A DNA stretch of 64,000 bases from Zychaea mexicana (lineage: Eukaryota > Mucoromycota > Mucoromycetes > Mucorales > Lichtheimiaceae). The first letter of the stretch is position 1; each line of letters begins with the position of its first letter. The notes under the pieces are model-generated. The model was given only the letters and a program-made list of their open reading frames with translations, did not search any database and was not told the DNA's origin. A program made the position numbers and the translations under genes. Below, piece after piece: positions 55,365-64,000 of this stretch. Location of the stretch: positions 310,001-374,000 of the forward strand of contig NW_026516686.1 of the NCBI RefSeq assembly GCF_025766255.1, read 5' to 3'.

Positions 55365-56241
55365 TTTTATGGGAATTGACAAAAGACAGAATGCAGCGGT
55401 GTGCAGTGACCAAAAGGTGGTGGCTTTTGAACTGCGGTGTTTTCAAGGCGGTAATTTTACCTGCGACCAGGTCCTGTGGATTTTGACAGCTCGGCTTATT
55501 ACAACCCATTTTCGCTGGTTGGCATTACACCCACATACTGTAATACTTTGAAACTTTATATCCCTCAAGGGCGCTTGTCCGTGGTGATCTCTCTTTCTTT
55601 CTTTTTTAGATAATCTTTACAAACACATCTGTATGCAAAAGTCTTAAACAACTGACCTATTCCATAATGTAGAGACGGACAACTACCATCATGCCATCGT
55701 TGAACTGGCTGACCAGTATTTGTTCCCTTCCGCGGCCGACAACCTGATATTACAGCCATTGCCTGTGTGCTTTTAAACCAATTACATGCACATCTATTAA
55801 ACGGTAATACGAGCATATGGGAGAGAAAGTAGAATAGAGTGACAGTTTAAAATTCGATTCTAACCCTCGCCGTCATATTCTAGTTTATGGTTCGAGAGTT
55901 GCTTAATACCTATATGGAGTACACTAAGCAAAAACGAATGACCTGGTGCAACGGCATGGTAGAAGGCACAATAGTTAATCAGATCAGATATTAGAGACTA
56001 GTATGTATTCCACCAATAGAACCGAGTGCCTTGTTAGTTAAACCAAGCCCTTCCCCATAAAGGAAAATAATGGTATCTAATAGTGCACCCAGCCAATGTT
56101 AAAAAACATTTAGTTTGCTTCCATGATGAATCAGTATCTTCTCCCATGTCTCTAGTCAATATCCACTCTTTTATACTGACTGTACTGTAAAATTTCACAA
56201 ATTGAGAAATCTACTATGTTGCAAAGCTAGGAAAGGCTTCG
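55365..56241. other. Gap upstream of uL29m, nothing clear
   Basis: About 880 bp, AT-rich after 55600. Short frames on both strands are overlaps of the uL29m first exon or chance. No gene is seen. Confidence 0.35.
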
Positions 56242-57360
56242 CTACCTTCCTGAGATCGATGCATACAGTAGTTGGAGTAATTCCCATTTCTCAACGCGAG
56301 TAAATAAATGGCTACTTCGCCATATACACTTCACACAAACAGGTCGGTCGACCAGCTGCGTGCTGAAGTGGTGACAGGGCGAATGGTAAGTATAGAATAT
56401 CATCTTAAATCCGAGCGGTACCAAACCGAATCTTATGAGTAGCAACACTGTATGAGCAGGTATGCAGGTAATTACAAAATGGAGAAAAGAAGCACACTTC
56501 CTAGGAAATCTGTTGACCAGACCACGGTACACAAAAGCCACGTATATGAAAGCAAAGACAAGAAAGAAAGAAACATGTTTATACCAAACTTATACGTTTT
56601 TGTTTTTGCTGCTCACAGATGCATTACAGACCGGTATAAGATGTTAATAGTTTGGGAGCGTGTGCACGCTGCGCACTATTTGGAAGACATTTGAAGCATT
56701 ACATACTCGCCGCATAAGCGAAAGTCTTCAGTATCTCTTGCAACCCAGCCATACCAAATGACCAAAATGAAAAGTCTATGATAAGGTTGGAAAATCACTT
56801 TTGCAAGCAAAAAGATCCCGAAAAATGGTGCCTTGCAAACGTATTGAAGTTTAATTGAAGCACGCCAGCCATACGACAGTCGCAGTACGCATCTCAAAAC
56901 GTTGTAGAAATTGCTTGGACACAATGTTGTAGTATACTTGGCAACAAATATCAAAAAGCAAAGGCCGAAGACATTGTAAAGATTTGGCGAGTAAGTGAGA
57001 TCTATTGCTTTAACCGATATCTTTTCTGTTATAATTTCTCTATACACGTACCAAGAAAGAATGGTAAACCGACAACCCTGGCACTACCACCAGTTGTTCA
57101 AGGCGTTGAAGCCAAGGAGAGCAATCGTCATCGGCACCACCACCACCAGCAACGCAAACAAACATCTTTTACAATGCTACATACTGTTACGAATTTGAAA
57201 GTTTGCGGTAATGCTGATCCGCGTACAGCAGGTACTCTTCTCCGCCATCATGGCTACTCTAAGTTTTCTTTAATATTGTGGCAAGCAACTTATATCCAAT
57301 TGACATATAGTGCAGCAGTAAGAAGCTGACAATAGTAGCCGAGATAGCCAGCGCAGTATC
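56242..57360 (-). pseudogene. Decayed polytopic membrane protein
   Basis: Minus-strand hydrophobic segments succeed one another with interruptions. At about 57230-57350: DTALAISATIVSFLLLHYMS then YKLLATILKKT and a stop. At about 57090-57165: LLVVVVVPMTIALLGFNALN ending NWW and a stop. At 56676-57047: NLYNVFGLCFLIFVAKYTTT, CKAPFFGIFLLAKVIFQPYH and LFILVIWYGWVA. At 56242-56541: CASFLHFVITCIPAHTVLLL and FGLVPLGFKMIFY. The succession of membrane-spanning segments on one strand suggests a former transporter-like gene. AT-rich DNA also yields hydrophobic translation, so confidence is limited and no family is assigned. Confidence 0.33.
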
Positions 57361-57389
57361 AGCAGATCCGCACCCTCGACGAACTCAAC

Positions 57390-57390
<1 letters not shown>

Positions 57391-57445
<55 letters not shown>
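57391..57445. repeat. (AC)15(AT)12 compound microsatellite
   Basis: An uninterrupted AC run followed directly by an AT run, ending in ACATATGCATAT. Alternating purine-pyrimidine throughout, so capable of non-B (Z-form or cruciform) structure. Confidence 0.93.
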
Positions 57446-57448
<3 letters not shown>

Positions 57449-57719
57449 ATGCATATCAGCACTACGTACTCATTAAACAACAACATTTAGTGCACCGGAG
57501 CTCCAGTGACAGGCATAAATTTAACTGAAGAGTGCCAAAGCTACGGGGATTGTCGATAAAAGAAGCCCAGAACAGAAATCCACTGAATGATGCTCAAATT
57601 TTGTAAGTAAATAAGAACAAGTAATGGGCAAATTTGATGCAAAGATTAATAATTATAGACAGTATGCTAATTGCACTTTTTAATGCATCAAAGTCATTGA
57701 GCTACGTGTTCTTATTTTC

Positions 57720-58099
57720 CACAGCACCGAACGATGCATCATTTCTCCCTTCCAAAACCAGCAGCAGAATGCGATTTTCCTTGCACTTAAAAAGAAACGA
57801 GCATCCAACCCGCGCTGGCTTGGAGCTCCCAGGTATCTGCAAAACGCATTGCAAGTATAATTTACGAAGTCAAACAGCGGGATCAAATAAGAGAAAGAAT
57901 AAAGGCCATTGACGTTTCAAACATTCCACTCGGCGGCACAAGCATGGCTTTCCTTATCTTTGTCACTGACCATGTGCATCAGTGGATCGCCAACAAGGGC
58001 ACCAGAGAAGTTGACCTGATCAAATTAGGACTTCAACTGTTTCGTCGGAAACACTGTGGGTATGCTCGACAATACATTGTCAACTTGCTAAGGAAATGA
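57720..58099 (+). pseudogene. Gene fragment, plus strand, with frame break
   Basis: An 88-codon frame open from 57833 to a TGA at 58097-58099 reads convincingly as protein: RIASIIYEVKQRDQIRERIK, AIDVSNIPLGGTSMAFLIFV, TDHVHQWIANKGTREVDLIK and LGLQLFRRKHCGYARQYIVN. Its only internal ATG lies late. Just upstream another frame reads QQQNAIFLALKKKRASNPRW then LGAPRYLQNALQ, so the two halves are out of frame near 57835-57855. Either a frameshift or a missed splice separates them. Family not recognised. Confidence 0.4.
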
Positions 58100-58117
58100 T
58101 GTTCATTGTAAAGTACA

Positions 58118-58420
58118 CTAATGTTGTAATATGGCTGTAGTATTGTTAATTTGTACTGACAAACTATTGTGATGCTTCTGTTGACGTAAGTCGCATCCAT
58201 CACCAGGAACAGACTTTGCTTTGTTTAACGAGACGCTTGACTCGCGGATCTCGTACGGGTTCATGGTCATAGAATTGACGTCTGCAATAAAAACCCAGAG
58301 CAAATCAGACCCCGTGGCGTGCGCCTCGGTAATCAAATGAAATTCATCGTTGATAAGTTGGTGTTGGCCGGCGTTGAGAACCCCAATTGCAGCATGTGTA
58401 CTTGTTCGCGATAAGTTTTT
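58118..58420 (-). pseudogene. Gene fragment, minus strand
   Basis: A minus-strand frame without interruption from about 58420 down to a stop at 58118 contains THAAIGVLNAGQHQLINDEF, HLITEAHATGSDLLWVFIAD, VNSMTMNPYEIRESSVSLNK and KSVPGDGCDLRQQKHH. The composition looks like a folded protein. No ATG begins it, so it is an exon or a relic. It lies tail to tail with the plus-strand fragment at 57720-58099. Family not recognised. Confidence 0.38.
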
Positions 58421-58734
58421 TTTATTCGGTTCAATAGTATACTGCGTACAAGCACATCAGTATGTAATATGCGTAGAAAACTGACTCTTTCTCTAGTGTA
58501 GAGACGAACATTCTTCCAAGATGCTTCTGTCTGTCGTTCGCCATCTGGTTGACAGTCTGTATGCAGCTAGTCAAGCGAGAAAGAACAAGCGAATGCAGGG
58601 AGATGACCAAGTTAAACACTTACGGCCAACGTGTGGCCGGCCAAGTATACAAAGTTCAACGCAAGGCAGCATGAATCAAACACTTTGGGTTTATCGTGCT
58701 TTATTTTGTCGGGGTATGAAATAACAAAATGTAG

Positions 58735-58975
58735 AGTGGACGCGGCCCTTTCAAAAAAGAGCCCCCGAGTGGGAAGCGGCTTTATGCTTAGTCCCTCCAG
58801 AAACCAGAGTGAACGCGGCTTTCTGCTCACTCCCAAACTGGATTCCATTCTACAAATGGGTCAAACCCTCTGTGATTACCAAAACCACTTTAAACTGACA
58901 TTTGTGATTACCAAATACACCTCAAGGACATACCATATCGAGTGGACGCGGCTTTATGCTAAACCCCTCCCAAAG
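58735..58975. repeat. Four imperfect copies of a GTGGACGCGGCTTTATGCT-type unit
   Basis: The motif GAGTGGACGCGG occurs at about 58735 (followed by CCC), a relative GGAAGCGGCTTTATGCTTAG at about 58771, GAGTGAACGCGGCTTTCTGC at about 58807 and GAGTGGACGCGGCTTTATGC at about 58940. Each of the last three is followed by a C-rich AGTCCCTCC, CACTCCC or AACCCCTCC tail. Between copies three and four, TGTGATTACCAAA also occurs twice (about 58871 and 58904). The segment is locally GC-rich compared with its surroundings. Confidence 0.7.
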
Positions 58976-59445
58976 AAACGGATCCATTCTTTCGTTCAAT
59001 CACTGGTGCGCCTCGTTCGTGAAGAAGTCGTGGTTCCTTCTCGTTTCGTTGCCACACATATTCAACATCGAATGGGTCATCTTCCTCGCAGTGGGTGTCG
59101 CTATCTGAACTACGGATATCGGTGTGTTGGTCCGTAAATTAAAGACAGCGGCCTTTAATGATCCATGGGATGGCTAAAGCGAGGCCACGGCCATAAGTCC
59201 TCTGGAGAGAAGGTGGAGAGTAAGCAGTGTTACGTCCCCGTCGTGCTCTCTGGAAACGTCGCTATGCGACGGCTGAACACGCTGCATTCTTACTTGCTTT
59301 TCATCAAACAAACACTTACAAGTGTATGGAATTTCGCTATCAATCGTCGACGACGATGTTTTATGTTTGTAAACGAGGTCGTACTGTGTACCTGCAGCAG
59401 GATACACCGTCTTCAAGGAGGTTTTGCTGATTGAAACTGCTGCAA
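58960..59445. other. GC-rich segment with coding-like frames on both strands
   Basis: On the minus strand at about 58960-59130 a frame reads TDIRSSDSDTHCEEDDPFDV then EYVWQRNEKEPRLLHERGAP and ends in a stop, an acidic protein-like stretch. At 59165-59434 the plus frame has KRRYATAEHAAFLLAFHQTN and the minus frame DLVYKHKTSSSTIDSEIPYT. I cannot decide which is real. This CpG-containing block differs from its AT-rich surroundings and may be a mobile-element relic. Confidence 0.3.
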
Positions 59446-60304
59446 AATGGGAAACTGGTACTGAAACGTTATATAATCTGGCTATGTACCAACAAAATGC
59501 TCGACCTTATAACATTATACAAGTACACACGTTTATCAATGAAGCGAGCTGTTAAGGTCATCTCGTTTTATAATATAAGCTATACTTTGTCTTTCTTGCT
59601 TTCGTAATACTCAAGTCAAATTCGGCCGTCAAAAGAAGGTCAACGTGGGAAAAACCAGCATATTTGAAGTGGTGTGTTGATAAGGTTATAGTGAAAGCCT
59701 GACCATAATTTTAGAAAACTGTTCATTAAAAAAAGGTACCTACATATATCATATAATGCTTTTCAGCAAATACAGCAAACCTTTAAAATCAGCAATTGAC
59801 TAAAGTCATTGAGTTAAATTTTTGCCCAGGAAGAGCCTGAGTGTAAGGACCGCGTCTCAGTAGACATCAGCACTCTCAATAAAAAAAATGCAGATCAAGT
59901 TGACCAATCATACTACTAGTAAAGGGCTATATATTTCCTGAACTTGAAGGATAACCGTTCATGATAAGGAATGACAAATAAAGTTGCTACCCGCGATAAC
60001 GTGGTCAGCTCCGTGATGTCTAAGAATGAACTTACCAAGTTTCGCGCACACAGTATCTGTGAGTTAGAAATTATTTGTCGATTAAAAAATTGTTCATAAA
60101 AGTATGCATGACCTGAAAGTACTACGGCGCGTTGGTGAGTAATATATGCACAAGAAACTAAAGTTGATGCTGAGCGATAGTGGGAGCAGCACTGTGCTTG
60201 CTCCTGCTTAATTATATCTCCTTAAAAGATTATGCGAGCAATGATTGCTCAAAGCATTGTCAGATATACCGCTCGGAAAGGCACAGATTTATCAGAGTGT
60301 CGAA
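59446..60304. other. AT-rich gap, nothing seen
   Basis: No coding signal or structured repeat recognised over about 860 bp. Confidence 0.35.
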
Positions 60305-60569
60305 CTAGTCTGTCTCATCCAGGGTCACACTTTCATATATATATAGACGTCGAAACAAAGGGTATGCTGGAATTGCAACATGGGTTAAGGGATTATGTAT
60401 TATCAGTAGTTTTCTAATCAAGTGGGAAAGTGTTTCCTCGGTCACAGTGTTTACCGCAACCATGAATGACTTTGGTGGAAGACCACAAAGTATACGGGGG
60501 TCACCAACCGGTTCTAATTTATAGACCTCCAAGTCCGATGATTCGGTAGTATAAGGGTACCCTGCCCAC
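60305..60569 (-). pseudogene. Orphan exon or gene relic
   Basis: A minus-strand frame begins right after a CCCTCAG acceptor (at about 60570). It reads WAGYPYTTESSDLEVYKLEP, VGDPRILCGLPPKSFMVAVN, TVTEETLSHL and ends RRLYIYESVTLDETD at a stop at 60305. It looks like protein, but only 125 bp separate it from the start codon of the divergent HMG-box gene, leaving no room for 5' exons. It is therefore a truncated relic, or the acceptor is fortuitous. No family is recognised. Confidence 0.35.
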
Positions 60570-60694
60570 CTGAGGGAAAAAAGGTAGGACTTGAAAAAAA
60601 ATCTGGTCGCAATTTTGGCCTGAAAACTCCCAAAAAACCCAGAGACACGCGCGCGTCTCTTTTTTTCTCTTATTCAAACAAAAAGGCAAAAAAT

Positions 60695-61713
60695 ATGGCT
60701 AACGATCGTGAGGTAAAAAAGGAACCAGTAATATAGGATCATTTCTCCTTTTTCTCTTTGTAAATTACTTATACATTCTCCTTTGTTTACTATATCATAG
60801 CTTGGTTTGGCTATTCATGCCATTGCACTAGATGCGGAACAAATGGCTGCTAACTTGCGCAAGTTTGCTACCTTGTTCGGCGTTCCTAGTGATGACAGCG
60901 CTGTTGTTTCTACTACTGCCGCCAAAAGGGGTGCTGCTGCTGCCACCAGTGACGATGAAGAAGAAGGTGAAGGCAAGAAGAGAAAGCGCCAACGCAAGGT
61001 CGTGGATCCACTTGCACCTGAAAGACCCCAGAGCGCGTACAACCATTTTATCAAACAAAATTATGCTGCGGTCAGAGCAAAGAGCGGTGAGGGTAACAAC
61101 AGTATTCTGATGACTGAATTGGGCAACATGTGGAAGAATACCAGTAACGAAGAAAAGAAGGTAAAATGAAAAGATAGCTATAACGAGAGAGACATGGAGA
61201 ATGCATTCAGACCTTGATATTAACTATACATCACACGACTCCTTCGTATCATTTCAGAAATTCGAGGATCTCGCCATTAAAGACAAGAAGAAGTACGAGG
61301 TGGAACTCAAGAAGTTCGAAGCCTATCGTGCCGATCACCCATACGACCCAGAGAAGGAGGGTGTTACGGTGAACTCAAAGAAGCAACAAAAGAAGCAGGC
61401 CAACGCTTCTGCTGCCAACAACAACAACAACAACAACAACAAGAAAGCGGCGGCTGCCAAGGAGACTGCAGAGTCTAGCGGCGACTCTGATTCGGATGAA
61501 CTTGAAGAAGAAGACGAGGAGGAAGCACCCGCTAAAGCAGCAGCCAAGGCCAAGGAGCAGCCCAAATCCAAGAAGAAGACTGACGGAAAGAAGAAGCCAT
61601 TGACCGAGAAGCAACCTGTGGTCAAGGCAACCAGCTCGGATGCTAGTCAGGATAAGAAGAAGAAAAAGAAAGCCACTAAGCATAAGAAAGCTGCTACCTC
61701 AGGATCGCAATAA
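60695..61713 (+). CDS. HMG-box chromatin protein with lysine-rich tail (HMO1/HMGB-like)
   Basis: Three exons: 60695-60712 (MANDRE), 60801-61160 and 61258-61713, phase-0 introns, 277 aa. The N-terminal segment (LAIHAIALDAEQMAANLRKF) is helical. An acidic patch (DDEEEGEG) and a basic patch (KKRKRQRK) precede a single HMG box at about 76-149 (APERPQSAYNHFIKQNYAAV, NMWKNTSNEEKKKFEDLA, KKYEVELKKFEAY). An Asn run, a second acidic block (SDSDELEEEDEEE) and a long Lys/Ala-rich tail follow. HMG boxes bend DNA through the minor groove. The lysine-rich C-terminus is the pattern of yeast Hmo1 and differs from animal HMGB, which ends acidic. Hmo1 acts at rRNA and ribosomal-protein genes. That role here is inference. 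The first exon is only six codons. Confidence 0.92.
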
Positions 61714-63797
61714 ACTTGTTTCTCTCGTTTGATAACCAAACCAAAGAAAGGGTCTCTTTCGTCTGTAGTGTGTGGGGTTAGTGGTTTGGGCTATATTTTC
61801 CAATGTAATGCAACAGAGGTTATGAAAAGGGGATAAGACTGATCATATCAAAACAACAGCTGGCCCAGAGGTGTGAAATAATCATTGTGGATGTGCTTCT
61901 CCTCCTTATTTTGCTCTCCCTCCTGGTTCAGTGTGTTTTCGGTCTTGCCTTGCCCACATGATTACTTTTTGCATGTCCGTTAGTAATACATAGTGCTGGC
62001 CTGTTTGTATGTGGCAAACTCTGCATCATCTGACATACCTGCTGTAGTAGACGCTCTTTGAACAAGCACAAAGGATGAGCCACTGCCGCTTTATTTTTGT
62101 TTTCGCTTTTGCTTGGAAGCTTGCCTTCAGAGAGCACACATCCTTTTTACCGTCCCGTAGAAAGCCATAATATGGATATCTACTTGCTGCATTTTGTTGT
62201 CAGCACGTACCTTTCTTTATACTTCTTACATATTGCTCTTTTCCTCAATGTTTACAGAGCTAACCAACATCTTCTGACTATATCTCTATGTAGCCTTTAT
62301 CGAGGGCCAATATCGCACTTTTTAACAATGTCTAGTAAGATACGGCGTTACATTTTATAATACACTTGTACATAAATTAGCCGGGCGCCATATATAATCG
62401 GAACCAAACGGAAGCATAACGATAGATATCTGCAACAAAGCATCCAAGGCCATTTAAAGTATGACTTCTGTAGCCTTAGTTTACTTTTGTTGACTACATA
62501 ATACTGTGTATCGCTAAGCGGTGCAGGTCACTGTTTCCTCAAAGGAGCTGCGCGCTTGTGAGAGCTAGAGTATGCATACTGGAAAATATAACAGCAGATG
62601 TGCTATGTCCCTTTCAAAGAGGGACCAGTAAGCATGTATAGAAAGCCGTGGGATCTCACGTACAGGATCTGGGCACTCTGATGACTATGTCCAGTATTAT
62701 TAATCAGTGCTTTTGTCGTATTTGCTAGATGTGTTTACAGCGTCCCAAGCACTTGGCCTCGCGCATCGAACATCGTAGATGTCAGAATCAGAACAGTTCG
62801 GAACTCAGAACGCAGTTATCAGTCAAAGCTGAAAAAGAGAGATATCCGAGCTCATAACAGAGTCCCGAAAAAAGGGTATTCCAGAAGATCTGTGTACTAC
62901 TTATCGCGAATCAAGTCATGTAATTTATCGTCTCTCTTCTAAAGTAGTCAATTCCTTTCGGTAGATGGACAGTATCAGTGGGCCCCTTGTTGTCAACGCC
63001 TTTTCTTAATCGATAATCAGCATCACAGCGAACCTTCATATATGCACGCAGACAAACCTGCATACATCCTACTGCATTACACATTAAAACCCAAAGTCGT
63101 GGATTTGATCTTCTACGCTGAACACAAAGAATGTATAGGTATACCCAGAGTAGTAATTAGCATATATTATGTACAACACACACTGTTCTCTTGAATTACA
63201 AATCGTTTGAACACTGTAGTATTAGTCTTAATTTTAATGAAGGGGTACGTCGAGGAGACTGGTGATGGACGGTTTCTCTTTAATAGCATTGATAAGTGTA
63301 TGCCACGATCTTCCTTGGTAAAACTTACCACTTGGAGCGTATACACTCTAGACACGCACATATCCAGCTCGTGTATTGTCGAACTAGCAGTGTTTGGGTG
63401 CTATAATCAGCCTGCAATAAGTTGACAGGTGGAAGAACGTTATGTATTCCGTTCCGCTAATTAGGCCCCGACTTGCCGGTTGCTTCTTTTGCTGCAGCAA
63501 ATAAGAAATTACCGTTTAGGATGAAAAGAAGGGGCGCAGTTTCCGCAAGAGAGTTACACGAGACCTTAACCCTTCTTGGAGTATGAAGAGATGCTGAAGC
63601 AGGCGCAAGACCGGTTCCACATTAATAAAAAAAAAGGAGTTGAAATGATGTTCCATTTCTTTTCCTTCTTCTCTTCCTTTTGTTTTTGCCGTTGCTGCCG
63701 TTGCTGCCCTGCTGCGTGAAAGAGAGGCCTTCTTTTTTGTTTCTTTTATACTCTTGACCAAACACACTCAGGCACACACCGAAACCAACGTCTCGCC
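61714..63797. other. 2.1-kb gap, no supported gene
   Basis: Follows the HMG-box gene. Short frames at 61928-62137, 62097-62360 and 63167-63425 have no splice or motif support. Mostly AT-rich, with a G/A-rich region around 62820-62890. The last 150 bp (T/C-rich with repeated TTGCCGTTGCTGCC) form the promoter and leader of the gene at 63798. Confidence 0.4.
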
Positions 63798-64000
63798 ATG
63801 GTCACTCTCGAGAAAATTGTACGTACCATTTTTCTTACGGATTTCCTTTTTTCCCCTTCCGGTTCCTTTGCTATTTATAAACAAAAAAAAAAATAAGCTC
63901 ATTTCAACAATAAAAAAAGGGCCAGCGGATAAGTCAGTCCAAATGGACAAAGATATACGTAGCGCTAGCAGTGGCTCAAGCCGTCCTGATCATTGCCTTG
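63798..64000 (+). CDS. Partial CDS, membrane protein N-terminus, runs off right edge
   Basis: The ATG at 63798 opens MVTLEKI (63798-63818), directly followed by a GTACGT donor. The next exon starts at 63938 after an AAGTCAG acceptor and reads in phase SKWTKIYVALAVAQAVLIIA to the window edge. The second exon is an amphipathic then hydrophobic stretch, so the protein starts with a membrane helix or signal anchor near residue 12. A short first exon of seven codons fits the style of neighbours such as ATP15 and the HMG-box gene. Only 28 residues are visible, too few to name a family. Confidence 0.6.

Noticed and set aside
1..64000. CRISPR array, rRNA, tRNA or intact transposon
   Set aside because: No regularly spaced direct repeats of CRISPR type, no rRNA-like sequence, no tRNA cloverleaf I could support by eye, and no intact transposase, reverse transcriptase or integrase frame.

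Overview
The window is nuclear DNA from a filamentous fungus, most likely an early-diverging lineage such as Mucoromycota (Mucorales-like). The lineage is an inference. It rests on intron-rich housekeeping genes with mostly 50-110 bp GT-AG introns, fungal-specific proteins (a Mim1-like outer-membrane protein, a fungal-type F1 epsilon subunit), Gln/Asn/His-rich low-complexity proteins and AT-rich gaps. Gene models were built by hand: exon phases were chained through every splice junction and checked against conserved family motifs. I saw no CRISPR array, no rRNA gene and no tRNA I could support.

Layout, left to right. A partial unrecognised gene leaves the left edge (-). Isovaleryl-CoA dehydrogenase (IVD, +) faces a 1551-aa Trp-Gly-repeat/zinc-knuckle protein (-). 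Next come a small single-pass membrane protein with a PPAY motif (-), then a divergent pair: the 79-aa OST5/TMEM258 oligosaccharyltransferase subunit (-) and MIM1 (+). SPT16 of the FACT complex (-, 14 exons) is divergent from ATP15 (+), which converges on REV3, the DNA polymerase zeta catalytic subunit (-, 14 exons). Then follow a GNAT acetyltransferase (-), an unrecognised five-exon gene with an apparent one-base frameshift (-), a 3-hydroxyisobutyrate-dehydrogenase-like enzyme (-), a relic-rich gap, a disordered poly-Q/Ser protein (-), a three-helix membrane protein built with two micro-exons (-), RNase H1 (-) and a decayed gene (-). The right half carries a SIZ/PIAS SUMO E3 ligase (+), the exoribonuclease XRN1 (+), ER glucosidase I (GCS1, -), mitochondrial ribosomal protein uL29m (-), a relic-rich stretch, an HMG-box protein with a lysine-rich tail (+) and the first two exons of a membrane protein that leaves the right edge (+).

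The genes do not form one pathway, but themes recur. Chromatin and DNA: SPT16, the HMG-box protein, SIZ, REV3, RNase H1. RNA: XRN1 and the WG/GW-repeat protein. Mitochondria: IVD, MIM1, ATP15, uL29m. ER N-glycosylation: OST5 and GCS1, which attach the glycan and start trimming it. Between them lie several decayed coding stretches with stops or frameshifts, probably old gene or transposon relics.

The most interesting items are the WG/GW-repeat protein (a candidate Argonaute-binding platform), the 17- and 19-nt micro-exons, and two otherwise intact gene models (REV3 and the 27.4-28.6 kb gene) that each need one base removed from a short homopolymer.
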